64,000 bases of DNA from Thioclava sp. GXIMD4216 (GTDB lineage Bacteria; Pseudomonadota; Alphaproteobacteria; Rhodobacterales; Rhodobacteraceae): assembly GCF_037949285.1 (NCBI RefSeq), contig NZ_CP149926.1, positions 248,001 to 312,000 on the forward strand, read 5' to 3'. Both the position numbers and the translations under genes were made by a program. Position 1 is the first letter of the stretch, and each line of letters starts with the position of its first letter. This document shows positions 1-8,633 of the stretch, piece by piece. The notes under the pieces were generated by a model. The model was not told the origin of the DNA, did no database searches, and saw only the letters and a list, made by a program, of their open reading frames with translations.

Positions 1-1
1 C

Positions 2-1279
2 CTGACCGATGCCCAGTATCAGGAGGCCGTGGCGCATCCCGCAACCCTGTCGGAAGCGGCGCAGAAACGTGCGGGCGGCTATTTTGCCGACTGGGTGATG
101 GATGACATCCCGCCCTTCCTGTCAAGCGACACCACCGAAGACGTGATCGTGCATACCACGCTGGACCAACGGGTGCAGGCTGCCGCCGAAAGCGCGCTGA
201 AGGATGTGTTCGACAACAAGGTCAAGGATGGCTCCAAAGCGGAAGCGGCGATCATTGTCATGAGCGCCGACGGGGCGGTCCGTGCGATGGTCGGCGGGCG
301 CGAAAGCAAGGTGACGGGGGCGTTCAACCGCGCGACAATGGCCCTGCGCCAGCCCGGTTCGACCTTCAAGCCCTTCGTCTATGCGGCGGCGATGGATATG
401 GGCTACACACCTGATTCCATCGTGCAGGACACACCTCTGACGCTGAACATTCCCGGCTCCGGCCCGTGGTCACCGCAGAACTACGAGCGCACCTATAGCG
501 GCCCGATCACCCTGACGCAGGCGCTGACGCATTCGGTCAATGTGGCCACCGTGCGCCTGCAGGAAGAGGTGGGCCGCGATGCCGTGCGCAAAGTGGCGGA
601 AGATTTCGGCTTCGGGCACAATCTTGCCAAGGGTCCGGCGCTGGGTCTCGGGGTGTCGGAATCGACCCTGATCGACATGACGGGGGCCTATGCGGGCATC
701 CTCAATGGCGGCTCCTCGGTCCGGCCTTATGGCCTGACGGACCTGCGACTGAAGGGGGACCAGACCCCGATCTTCACTTCCGGCGGCGGCATCGGCGAGC
801 GGGTCATCTCCGAGAAAGCCGCGCGCGAGCTGGTCTATATGATGCATTCCGTCGTCGAGAACGGCACCGGCCGCCGCGCCAAGCTGAACGGCTACGAGGT
901 TGCAGGCAAGACCGGCACCACCCAGTCGGCGCGGGATGCATGGTTTATCGGCTTCACCGCCGATTACGTCACCGGCGTCTGGATGGGCAATGACAATAAC
1001 AAGCCCCTGACCGGCGTGACCGGCGGCGGCCTACCCGCCGAGATCTGGCACGAGGTCATGACCCGCGTCGAACAGGGGCAGGAATCGAAACCGCTGCCGA
1101 TGGCCGACCCGTCGGAATGGCGCGGCCAGACCCAGCCCTATGACGGGCAAACCTATTCCAGCGATGGCACCGTCGTGTCCGGCTGGAATGCGCAGAACCA
1201 GCCGGTTCAGCAGCAAGAGCCGAATATCGCCGAAAAGATCATTAATGATGTTCTGGGGGCGATTACCGGAAAACGTTAG
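2..1279 (+). CDS. mrcA: Penicillin-binding protein 1A family, C-terminal part (5' end outside window)
   Basis: This is the transpeptidase half of a class A (bifunctional) penicillin-binding protein, which polymerises and cross-links peptidoglycan in the periplasm. The frame is open from the first bases of the window, so the glycosyltransferase domain and membrane anchor lie upstream; a GTG at 29 is internal and not the start. The three penicillin-binding motifs are present: STFK with the acylated Ser codon at 359-361, SVN with its Ser at 533-535, and KTGTT beginning at 908. A Gln/Glu-rich tail follows, as is usual for PBP1A of this group. A strong terminator lies about 60 bases past the stop, so it ends its transcription unit. 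Confidence 0.93.
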   Translation: MTDAQYQEAVAHPATLSEAAQKRAGGYFADWVMDDIPPFLSSDTTEDVIVHTTLDQRVQAAAESALKDVFDNKVKDGSKAEAAIIVMSADGAVRAMVGGRESKVTGAFNRATMALRQPGSTFKPFVYAAAMDMGYTPDSIVQDTPLTLNIPGSGPWSPQNYERTYSGPITLTQALTHSVNVATVRLQEEVGRDAVRKVAEDFGFGHNLAKGPALGLGVSESTLIDMTGAYAGILNGGSSVRPYGLTDLRLKGDQTPIFTSGGGIGERVISEKAARELVYMMHSVVENGTGRRAKLNGYEVAGKTGTTQSARDAWFIGFTADYVTGVWMGNDNNKPLTGVTGGGLPAEIWHEVMTRVEQGQESKPLPMADPSEWRGQTQPYDGQTYSSDGTVVSGWNAQNQPVQQQEPNIAEKIINDVLGAITGKR

Positions 1280-1340
1280 AGCTTTAACGAGATTCAACCC
1301 TTGCGGTAAATCTTCGGAAAGACCTCTGGGCAACACTGGA

Positions 1341-1377
1341 CCCCGGCACCTCTTGAAACAGGTGCCGGGGTTCTTTT
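1341..1377 (+). terminator. Rho-independent terminator after mrcA
   Basis: An 11-bp perfect stem (CCCCGGCACCT / AGGTGCCGGGG, 1341-1351 and 1360-1370) with an 8-base loop is followed by TTCTTTT. It separates the PBP gene from the secretion genes. Confidence 0.9.
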
Positions 1378-1399
1378 GCGACAACTCTGAAAGGGTGTC

Positions 1400-3160
1400 A
1401 TGCCGGATCGTCGTTTTCTGAAGGGAAAGAAAGAGCTGAATGCCGAACGGCAGCGCGAGGCAGGGCTTCTGGTCAGCGTCGCGGTGTTCTCGGCTTTCGT
1501 GAACCTGCTGATGATGACGGGTCCGATGTTCATGCTGCAGGTCTATGACAGGGTGCTGGCTTCGCGTGCGGAAGAAACGCTGGCCAGCCTGTTCCTGCTG
1601 GTGGTGTTTCTTTACACGATCATGGGCACTCTGGATTTTGCCCGCGCCCAACTGATGTCGCATGTGGCCAAACGTATGATGGGCCGTCTGGAATCGCGGG
1701 TTTTTGCCGCGGTGCTACGCCGCAATGCGCTCAACCCCGAAGATCTGGTCTCCAGTCTGGGTCTGGCCGATCTGGATGCCGTGCAGAAACTTCTGGGCTC
1801 GCGCATTCTGCTGGCCATCTTCGACATGCCTTGGTCACCGCTGTTTTTCATGGCCATCTTCATCTTCCACCCGCTGCTGGGACTTCTGGCATTGGGCGGC
1901 GGCGCGGTTCTGATTGCGGTCACCCTGCTCAACCGTCTGGCCACCCGTGGCCTCAGCCGCGAGGCCGCGAAAGCGCAAACCACCTCCAGCAGGCTGGGCA
2001 CCTATTTGCGCGACGAGGCCGAACTGTTGCAGGCCTTGGGCATGCAGGGCGCCGCCTTCCGGCGCTGGCGCGACAGCCGCAGCCTTGCCACCCAAAGCGA
2101 GGCCCGCGCCGCCGACCGCACGAATGGCTTCACCACCTTTACCCGCAGCTTCCGGCAGCTTCTGCAATCCGCCATGCTGGCCCTGGGTGCCTGGGTTGTC
2201 TTGCGCGGCGAGATGAGCGCGGGGGCGATGATTGCCGGCTCGATCCTCATGGGGCGCGCCCTCAGCCCCGTGGAAACCGTCATTGGCGGATGGAGCGTCA
2301 TCATGCGCGCCCGCGACGGCTGGAACCGTCTGCCGGAATTGCTTGATAGCAAGCCCGCCGAAAGCAGCACGATCCCTTCGCGCCCCGCCGCGCGGATCTG
2401 GGCAAAAGACCTGACCGTCTTTCCGCCCGGCGCCCGCAAGCCCGCCCTGCGTGCCGTCAGCTTCCGGCTGGAACCCGGACAGGCGCTGGGGGTCATCGGG
2501 CCTTCGGGATGCGGCAAGACCACACTGGCACGGACCCTATGCGGCGTCAGGCCGATTGCCGACGGGCATCTGCGTCTGGACCATAATGAACTCGCGCGTT
2601 TCCAGTCGGACACGCTGGGCCAGCTTCTGGGGTATCTTCCTCAGAACGTTACGCTTTTCGAGGGCACGATTGCGGAAAACATCGCACGCATGAAAGAGAC
2701 ACCGTCTCTCGATTCGGTGATCGAGGCGGCAAAGCGCGCCGATGCGCATGACATGATCCTTGATCTGCCGGACGGTTACGAGACACGGGTGCAGGGCGCG
2801 TCGGGGCCGCTCTCGGGCGGACAGATCCAGCGCATCGGTCTGGCCCGCGCGCTTTACGGCGATCCCGTCCTGCTGATTCTGGACGAGCCGAATGCCAATC
2901 TTGATGCCGATGGAAGCGCCGCACTCAACCATGCCATCCGCGAAATGAAGGCGCGGCGGGGCGCGGTGATCGTGATGGCCCATCGTCCGGCGGCCATTAC
3001 GGAATGCGACATGCTGCTGATGCTGGACCGTGGTCAGGTCCGCGCCTATGGCCCGCGCCAAGAGGTTTTGTCCAAAACCGTGCGAAACGCCAAGGATATC
3101 AGCCAGATCGCCAGCTATGACCGGTCCAAAGCCCAGCCCCGTCACGGAGGCCCCCTCTGA
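1400..3160 (+). CDS. Type I secretion system ATPase/permease (PrtD-like)
   Basis: This is the inner-membrane ABC exporter of a type I secretion system. It recognises a C-terminal signal on an unfolded substrate and drives export through adaptor and TolC-like partners. The 586-residue protein has the half-transporter plan: a transmembrane domain over about residues 20-300, then an ATPase domain with Walker A GPSGCGKT (about residue 368), signature LSGGQ (about 471) and Walker B LLILDEP (about 492). There is no N-terminal C39 peptidase or inactive C39-like domain, which places it with the PrtD/AprD type rather than HlyB. The ATG follows a GAAAGGG ribosome site. Its TGA overlaps the next ATG by one base, so the two are translationally coupled. 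No TolC gene or substrate gene is adjacent. Confidence 0.9.
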   Translation: MPDRRFLKGKKELNAERQREAGLLVSVAVFSAFVNLLMMTGPMFMLQVYDRVLASRAEETLASLFLLVVFLYTIMGTLDFARAQLMSHVAKRMMGRLESRVFAAVLRRNALNPEDLVSSLGLADLDAVQKLLGSRILLAIFDMPWSPLFFMAIFIFHPLLGLLALGGGAVLIAVTLLNRLATRGLSREAAKAQTTSSRLGTYLRDEAELLQALGMQGAAFRRWRDSRSLATQSEARAADRTNGFTTFTRSFRQLLQSAMLALGAWVVLRGEMSAGAMIAGSILMGRALSPVETVIGGWSVIMRARDGWNRLPELLDSKPAESSTIPSRPAARIWAKDLTVFPPGARKPALRAVSFRLEPGQALGVIGPSGCGKTTLARTLCGVRPIADGHLRLDHNELARFQSDTLGQLLGYLPQNVTLFEGTIAENIARMKETPSLDSVIEAAKRADAHDMILDLPDGYETRVQGASGPLSGGQIQRIGLARALYGDPVLLILDEPNANLDADGSAALNHAIREMKARRGAVIVMAHRPAAITECDMLLMLDRGQVRAYGPRQEVLSKTVRNAKDISQIASYDRSKAQPRHGGPL

Positions 3161-4569
3161 TGCGCTACGAACCTCAAACCCCGCTCCGGGTGGCCGACCT
3201 TTCCAGACGTCTGGCCCAGACCCCTCCCCGCCCGGTGACCCCGGCAAAAAAGCCCGTGCCTTCGGGGCAGATCGCCCCCAAAGACAGCGCCACCAAACGG
3301 CTGCTGCTTCTGGGCTATGCGGCGCTGTTCATTCTGGTGGTGATCTTCGGCAGCTGGGCAAGCCTGACAACCATCGCGGGGGCTGTTATCGTTTCCGGCC
3401 GTCTGGAATTCGACACGAACCGGCAGGTGGTGCAGCACCCTCAGGGAGGAAGGGTCGAGGAAATCTATGTGCATGACGGCGATAAGGTTGCCGCCGGAGA
3501 TATTCTGATCCGGCTGGACGGTGGCGACATGCAATCCGATCTCACCATCCTCGAAGACCAGCTGTTCGACCTGCGGGCACGGCGCGCAAGGCTCCAGGCC
3601 GAAAGAATTGGCGCAGAGCAGGTGGCCCTGCCCCCTGTTCTGGCCGCGAAAGCCGCCAACCGTGCCGATTTGCGGAAGATCCTGACGGGCCAGTCCACCT
3701 TGTTCGATGCCCGCCGCGAAACACTGGCCCAGATGCTGTCCCAGCTGGATCGCAAAGCGCTTCAGGCCGCCAACCGGCTGACAGGGATCGACGCGCAGAT
3801 CAACGCCATCGGGCAACAGCAAATGCTTCTGTCGCGCGAGTTACAATCGCAAAAAGGCCTTTTTGAACGCGGTCTGACCCAGCGCACACGCATTCTCTCT
3901 CTGGAGCGCGAACTGGCCAGTCTTCTCGGACAACGCGGCCAGCTTATCGCACAACGCGCCGAAACCGAGGAAGAGATCACCTCGACCGAAATCCAGAAGC
4001 TCCAAGCCACGTCCGAACGCCGCGTCGAAGCCGAGGACCAGCTGCGCGACATCGACCAGAAAGAACTGACCCTGATGGAGCAAACGCGCGATTTGCGAAA
4101 CAAGATCGCGCTTCTGGACATCCGCGCGCCGATTGACGGGATCGTGCACGAGATGGCCATCACGACCCGTCTGGCCGTACTTCGTCCCGCAGATCCGGTG
4201 CTTTATCTTATCCCGCAAGACCGCCCGATGCTGATCGAAATTCGCGTGCCACCCATGAATATTGACGAGATACGGCAGGATCAGGTGGCCTCGCTGCGCC
4301 TGCCCAGCCTGCCCTCCCGCGAAACACCCGAACTCTCCGGTCGCGTTCTGCGGATTTCGCCCGACGCATCGGTCGATCCGGCCACATCAACCACCTATTA
4401 CCGCGCGGAGGTGATGCCCGATGCTGCGGCAGAGGCAGAAATGTCCAAGATGCCGCTTCTGCCGGGCATGCCGGTCGAAGCCTATCTGCGCACCACTGAC
4501 CGCACGCCCCTCAGCTATATTCTGGCACCTTTCATGAGCTATCTCGAGCATGCCTTCCGCGAAAGTTGA
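3160..4569 (+). CDS. Type I secretion periplasmic adaptor (HlyD family)
   Basis: This is the membrane-fusion protein of the same type I system, bridging the ABC exporter to an outer-membrane channel. The 469-residue product has a basic cytoplasmic N-terminus, one transmembrane helix at about residues 46-66, a biotinyl-lipoyl-like segment, a long coiled-coil region (about residues 120-310, rich in Gln, Leu and Glu) and a beta-barrel C-terminal part with the IRAPIDGIVH motif. It starts at an ATG overlapping the upstream stop. It ends one base before the convergent transglycosylase gene, leaving no room for a third secretion gene. The outer-membrane component must be encoded elsewhere. Confidence 0.9.
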   Translation: MRYEPQTPLRVADLSRRLAQTPPRPVTPAKKPVPSGQIAPKDSATKRLLLLGYAALFILVVIFGSWASLTTIAGAVIVSGRLEFDTNRQVVQHPQGGRVEEIYVHDGDKVAAGDILIRLDGGDMQSDLTILEDQLFDLRARRARLQAERIGAEQVALPPVLAAKAANRADLRKILTGQSTLFDARRETLAQMLSQLDRKALQAANRLTGIDAQINAIGQQQMLLSRELQSQKGLFERGLTQRTRILSLERELASLLGQRGQLIAQRAETEEEITSTEIQKLQATSERRVEAEDQLRDIDQKELTLMEQTRDLRNKIALLDIRAPIDGIVHEMAITTRLAVLRPADPVLYLIPQDRPMLIEIRVPPMNIDEIRQDQVASLRLPSLPSRETPELSGRVLRISPDASVDPATSTTYYRAEVMPDAAAEAEMSKMPLLPGMPVEAYLRTTDRTPLSYILAPFMSYLEHAFRES

Positions 4570-4570
4570 G

Positions 4571-5746
4571 CTAGAGACGGTTCAGCAATCCAACGGTCGG
4601 CCAAGCATCGGCAGGCAACCCCAGAGCGGATTGCGCACCTTGTACGGCGGCCCGCGTCTTGCGGCCCAAGATGCCGTCCACCGTGCCGACATCCGCGCCA
4701 CGGGCCGAGAGCTTTTCTTGCAAGATCTTGATCTGGGCCTTTGAAAGCCCCGGATCGGGATGGCCCGCCTCGAAAACCGGAGCCCCTTCCAGTCGCGTCG
4801 CGAAATAGGCCGCCGTCGTCACATAGACAAAACTCTTATTCCACTCGAACAGAACCTCGAAATTTGGGTAAGCAAGGAAGGCCGGCCCCTTGCGCCCCAT
4901 CGGCAGGATCACGGCGGCAGACAATGCGGGGTCCAATACGCCATCGCGCGGCACCACCCCCCGCGCGACCCATTCCGAGATGGGCGCCGGGTGATCCAGC
5001 CCGGTCCGCGCCCAATCCAGATCATCGGGTAACGTCACCTCTTGCAGCCAAGGCGCGTTCGGTTGCCAGCCCAGATGACGCAGCAGTCTGGCCGCCGACG
5101 TCAGAGCATCCGCCGCAGACCCTTTCAAATCGACATGCCCGTCCCCGTCGCCATCCACCCCGTTTTCCAGAATATCCTTGGGCAGCATCTGGACCTGCCC
5201 GATCTCGCCCGCCCATGCGCCACGGGTTCGCAAAGGGTCGAAATCCCCCCGCGCATACAGCTTTGCAGCCGCCATGACCTGTGGCAGAAACAGCTGGGGG
5301 CGGCGGCAATCATGCGCCAGCGTCAAAAGCGCATCGCGGGTCTTATACGTCCCCTGCACCTGTCCGAAATCGGTTTCCAACCCCCAGAAAGCCAGAAGCA
5401 CGCCACGTGAAACACCGTAAGTCTGCTCGATGTCTTGCAGCAACGGGCCTTGTTTCACCGCTTGATACGCGCCTGTCTCAAGACGGTTCCGGCTGATCAC
5501 CCGACGCGCGAAGTCATCGAAATCCAACCGGAACACACCCTGCGCCCGATCCGCTTTCAGAACCTCCGGATCGATACGGGCCCCATGCAGAAATGCCTTC
5601 GCCTGAGAATCGCTTAGCCCCTCGGCCTGCAATTCAAGGGTCAGAGTGCTCAGAAAGGTTGTAAAATTGCCGCCACAGCCCGCCGCAGAAAGTGGCGCCG
5701 CGGCCACAGAACTTACAACCAGAAAAGAGAAAAACCGGGATTTCAT
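4571..5746 (-). CDS. Lytic murein transglycosylase, MltB family, with peptidoglycan-binding domain
   Basis: This periplasmic enzyme cleaves the MurNAc-GlcNAc bond with formation of 1,6-anhydro-MurNAc. The 391-residue protein has a signal peptide whose cleavage region ends AAGC, so it may be a lipoprotein, although the lipobox is weak. An MltB-type catalytic domain follows, with the expected Glu in WGLETDFG (E124). The last 55 or so residues form a PG_binding_1 repeat (DGILGRKTRAAVQ). The ATG at 5746 is preceded by AGGAAAT. It is convergent with the secretion adaptor gene, with one base between the two stop codons. Confidence 0.88.
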   Translation of the reverse strand: MKSRFFSFLVVSSVAAAPLSAAGCGGNFTTFLSTLTLELQAEGLSDSQAKAFLHGARIDPEVLKADRAQGVFRLDFDDFARRVISRNRLETGAYQAVKQGPLLQDIEQTYGVSRGVLLAFWGLETDFGQVQGTYKTRDALLTLAHDCRRPQLFLPQVMAAAKLYARGDFDPLRTRGAWAGEIGQVQMLPKDILENGVDGDGDGHVDLKGSAADALTSAARLLRHLGWQPNAPWLQEVTLPDDLDWARTGLDHPAPISEWVARGVVPRDGVLDPALSAAVILPMGRKGPAFLAYPNFEVLFEWNKSFVYVTTAAYFATRLEGAPVFEAGHPDPGLSKAQIKILQEKLSARGADVGTVDGILGRKTRAAVQGAQSALGLPADAWPTVGLLNRL

Positions 5747-5890
5747 CGTTATTTCCTTAGGTTATCCAAAAGCTTCACATCATCCACGGCTTTGCATCAG
5801 GTCAGAAATCTTGTGCGACTTCACTTGATTTTCACCATTAACGGCACAGAATTGATGCCAAGACCGCTCATCCGGAAGATGGAGGACCTG

Positions 5891-6238
5891 ATGGAGTTCT
5901 TGCCCAAAGATATTGCCCAAGCCATGCGCGAGGCGCAAACCAAGACCGCGGGCCAACGTACGAGGCTGAGCCTGAAATCGGGCGAAAAAAGCTGGCCGAT
6001 CCTGCGCCGCTGGCGTGGCGGGCTGGCGCTGAATGCCGATGAGATCGATCATCTTCGCGGCGAAGTCGCCCTGTATGAGGGCATCCGCCACATTGCCACG
6101 GGGCTGATCATCGCATCGGAAGTCGAGAATGGCGAACTGATCTGCACGATCAAGCGGGAAACCCCTGTGATGGACCGCGCGCCGCTGGATTTCGTGCGCG
6201 ATCCCAATGCTCCGGCGGGCTACCTGCCAAGCGCCTGA
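5891..6238 (+). CDS. Conserved small cytoplasmic protein, unknown function
   Basis: A 115-residue soluble protein without signal peptide or membrane segment. The frame is open further upstream (to 5792), but the ATG at 5891 is chosen because GGAGG lies five bases before it. The product begins MEFLPKDIAQAMREA. A basic, polar N-terminal half is followed by an IATGLIIASEVENGELICTI segment that looks like beta strands. I do not recognise the family. It is a single gene between the divergent transglycosylase and a shared bidirectional terminator, so it is probably monocistronic. Confidence 0.75.
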   Translation: MEFLPKDIAQAMREAQTKTAGQRTRLSLKSGEKSWPILRRWRGGLALNADEIDHLRGEVALYEGIRHIATGLIIASEVENGELICTIKRETPVMDRAPLDFVRDPNAPAGYLPSA

Positions 6239-6243
6239 CGGAA

Positions 6244-6265
6244 ATGGCCCCGACGACGGGGCCAT
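6244..6265. terminator. Bidirectional hairpin terminator
   Basis: A perfect 9-bp stem (ATGGCCCCG / CGGGGCCAT) with a 4-base loop sits between two convergent genes. It is preceded by AAA and followed downstream by GTTTTATT, so it can end transcription from both sides. Confidence 0.8.
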
Positions 6266-6273
6266 TCACCGTT

Positions 6274-7449
6274 TTATTGCAGGTCCGCAAAGGCCTGCTG
6301 CAAGCGCGTGACAGCCTCCTCCACCCGTGCGCGCGGCGTCGCCAGATTGAAGCGCAGGTAAGCCTCGCCGCCTTTGCCGAAGGTCGTGCCGTAATTGGCG
6401 GCAATCTGCGCGTCCGTCTCGACCCTGCGGGTGAATTCCTCGCGTGCCATGCCCGTGCCCGAGAAATCGACCCAAGCCAGATAGGTCGCCTCCAGCGGCA
6501 TCGACCGCAGCCCCGGAATCGCATTCACCGCCTCGTCGAAGATCTGGCGGTTGCCATCCAGATAGGCGCAAAGCGCATCCACCCACTCTGCCCCTTCGGG
6601 ACTATAGGCCGCCGTCGCCATCGCCATGCCGAAGCTATTGGGCGAGATCCCGAGCGCCCCCATCCGCGCGGCAAAACGCGCCCGCAACGCCGGATCGGCA
6701 ATGATCACATTGCCAGAATGGGTGCCCGCGATGTTGAAGGTCTTGGTGGTGGCGGTCATCATCACAACCGGAAAATCCCCCGCAACCTTCGCCATCGGCA
6801 CATGGGTCTGCCCCAGCATCAGCAGATCATGGTGGATCTCGTCCGAAACCAGCACCAGATCATGCTTGCGGGCAAATTCCACCACCTGCGCCAACTCGTC
6901 CTGCGTCCAAACCCGACCGCCCGGATTATGCGGCGAACACAGCACCAGCATGCGGGTCTTTGCATCCACAATCCCGTCCCACGCGTCGAAATCCATCTGG
7001 TAGCGTCCATCCACCAGCTTCAGCGGACATTCCACAACCTCACGCCCCGCAGCCTTAATCACGCGGGCAAAAGCGTGGTAGACAGGCGTCATCAGCATCA
7101 CCCCGTCACCTTCCGAGGTAAAGGCATCCACGCAAAGCGCCGTGCCATTGACCAAGCCATGCGTGGTGAAGATCCAGTCGTCCTGCACCTCCCAGCCGTG
7201 GCGCGTCTTCATCCACCAGCGGATCGCGGCGTTATACTCGGCATTCCCGCCCCAATAGCCGTAAACGCCCTGACGGGTCATCTCTTCCAGCGCCTTTTGC
7301 ACGCAGGCGGGCGGGCGGAAATCCATATCGGCGACCCACATCGGAATGCCGGTCTCGGCGGGCACGCCGTAAATGCCCTCCATACTGTCCCATTTCGCGG
7401 AATGGGTGCCGCGGCGATCAATGATCTCGTCGAAATCGGGTGTGCTCAT
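6274..7449 (-). CDS. MalY/PatB-type PLP-dependent C-S lyase (cystathionine beta-lyase-like aminotransferase fold)
   Basis: This cytoplasmic PLP enzyme belongs to fold type I. Members of the MalY/PatB group cleave cystathionine or cysteine conjugates to pyruvate, ammonia and a thiol. The 391-residue length is typical. Visible features are the N-terminal RRGTHSAKWD motif of this subgroup, WVADMDF, the NPGG loop, SDEIHHDL with the cofactor-contacting Asp (D203), and the Schiff-base Lys in TATTKTFNIAG (K236). The ATG at 7449 is preceded by AGGAGAG. No maltose genes are near, so a role in sulfur amino acid metabolism is more likely than regulation of a maltose system. It is divergent from def. Confidence 0.88.
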   Translation of the reverse strand: MSTPDFDEIIDRRGTHSAKWDSMEGIYGVPAETGIPMWVADMDFRPPACVQKALEEMTRQGVYGYWGGNAEYNAAIRWWMKTRHGWEVQDDWIFTTHGLVNGTALCVDAFTSEGDGVMLMTPVYHAFARVIKAAGREVVECPLKLVDGRYQMDFDAWDGIVDAKTRMLVLCSPHNPGGRVWTQDELAQVVEFARKHDLVLVSDEIHHDLLMLGQTHVPMAKVAGDFPVVMMTATTKTFNIAGTHSGNVIIADPALRARFAARMGALGISPNSFGMAMATAAYSPEGAEWVDALCAYLDGNRQIFDEAVNAIPGLRSMPLEATYLAWVDFSGTGMAREEFTRRVETDAQIAANYGTTFGKGGEAYLRFNLATPRARVEEAVTRLQQAFADLQ

Positions 7450-7522
7450 GACAACTCTCCTGCATCTATGCCGCGCATCAGACCACCTCTTGGCGCGGGA
7501 TACAAATGCCCGATTGTACCCT

Positions 7523-7528
7523 TATAAT
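7523..7528 (+). promoter_or_regulatory. Candidate -10 element upstream of def
   Basis: A perfect TATAAT lies 58 bases before the def start codon in the divergent malY-def gap. No convincing -35 hexamer is visible at the usual distance, so this remains a weak call. Confidence 0.3.
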
Positions 7529-7586
7529 GCGGGGCCGGGGCCGCTGACCCATTGCCTAAATCTCCACCATCGCCTAAATCGGCCCT

Positions 7587-8129
7587 ATGACCCTACGCCC
7601 GATCCTGATCCATCCCGACCCGCGACTGAAGAAGACCTGTGATCCGGTCGCTTCCGTCGATGCAGAAATCCGCAAACTGGCCGATGATATGTTGGCCACG
7701 ATGTATGACGCCCCCGGTGTTGGCCTTGCCGCGCCGCAGATCGGCGTTTTGCAGCGCGTCTTCGTGATGGATTGCGTGAAGGAAGAAAACGCGGCGCCCC
7801 AACCGATGGTGATGATCAACCCCGAGATCACATGGGCCTCGGAAGAGACCAACACCTATGAAGAGGGCTGCCTGTCGATTCCCGATCAATATGCCGAGGT
7901 CACCCGCCCGAAACTGGTGCGGATGAAATGGCTGAATATCGACGGCAAGGTCATGGAAGAGGAATTCGACGGGCTTTGGGCCACCTGCGCCCAGCACGAG
8001 CTGGATCACCTCGATGGCAAGCTGTTCATCGATTATCTCGGGCCGATGAAGCGCAAGCTGATCACCGCGAAGATGCAAAAGCTCAAACGCGAGCGCGCCC
8101 GCGCGCCGAAATCCGACGGGATCATCTAA
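7587..8129 (+). CDS. def: Peptide deformylase
   Basis: This enzyme removes the N-formyl group from the initiator methionine of nascent proteins, using an Fe2+/Zn2+ centre. The 180-residue product has all three family motifs: [10 protein letters not shown] (about 44-53), EGCLSIP with the metal-ligand Cys (C95), and QHELDH with two His ligands and the catalytic Glu (H137, E138, H141). It is the first gene of def - deformylase-like - fmt; its TAA overlaps the ATG of the second gene by one base. No clear Shine-Dalgarno precedes the ATG, so initiation may be leader-poor or promoter-proximal. Confidence 0.96.
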   Translation: MTLRPILIHPDPRLKKTCDPVASVDAEIRKLADDMLATMYDAPGVGLAAPQIGVLQRVFVMDCVKEENAAPQPMVMINPEITWASEETNTYEEGCLSIPDQYAEVTRPKLVRMKWLNIDGKVMEEEFDGLWATCAQHELDHLDGKLFIDYLGPMKRKLITAKMQKLKRERARAPKSDGII

Positions 8130-8629
8130 TGGCCGTTCGCAAGTTCATCCCCTTTGAGGACAAGCGCCTTCGCACGGCGGCCGAGCCTGTGGCCGAGATC
8201 ACCGAGACCGTTCGGATGATCTGGGATGACATGATCGAGACGATGGACGCCATGCCGGGCGTCGGCTTGGCCGCGCCGCAGATCGGGATCATGCTGCGTC
8301 TGGCGGTGGTGGATGCGTCCGACAAACGCGGCGAGGCGGTGCGCATGGCCAACCCCGAGGTGCTTCATGCCAGCGTCAAGATGCGCAAGCATGACGAGGC
8401 CAGCCCCAATCTTCCGGGCGTCTGGGCGCCGATCGAGCGTCCTCGCGCCGTGACCGTGCGCTTTCTGAACGCCGATGGCGAGATGGAAGAGCGTGATTTT
8501 GTGGGCCTTTGGGCGACCTCGGTACAGCACCAGATCGACCATCTGAACGGCAAGACCTATGTGGACCATCTCTCGCCCCTACGCCGCAAGATGCTGATCC
8601 AGAAATCGAAGAAACTGAACAAAGGCTAA
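8129..8629 (+). CDS. Peptide deformylase-like protein, catalytic residues lost (probable pseudoenzyme)
   Basis: A 166-residue paralogue of the upstream deformylase, co-translated with it (TAATG junction). Motif [11 protein letters not shown], is intact. Motif II, which should read EGCLS, is EASPN, so the metal-ligand Cys has become Ser (S92). Motif III, which should be HExDH, reads HQIDH, so the catalytic Glu has become Gln (Q135). From known deformylase chemistry this should abolish normal activity, although the fold and both His residues remain. It may bind formyl-Met peptides, partner the active enzyme, or carry out another hydrolysis. It sits directly before fmt, four bases from that gene's start. 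The change is real in the DNA and not a frameshift. Confidence 0.88.
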   Translation: MAVRKFIPFEDKRLRTAAEPVAEITETVRMIWDDMIETMDAMPGVGLAAPQIGIMLRLAVVDASDKRGEAVRMANPEVLHASVKMRKHDEASPNLPGVWAPIERPRAVTVRFLNADGEMEERDFVGLWATSVQHQIDHLNGKTYVDHLSPLRRKMLIQKSKKLNKG

Positions 8630-8633
8630 GGTT

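Noticed and set aside
29..31. GTG as start of the penicillin-binding protein
   Set aside because: The frame is open upstream to the window edge and the protein lacks its glycosyltransferase domain, so the GTG is internal.
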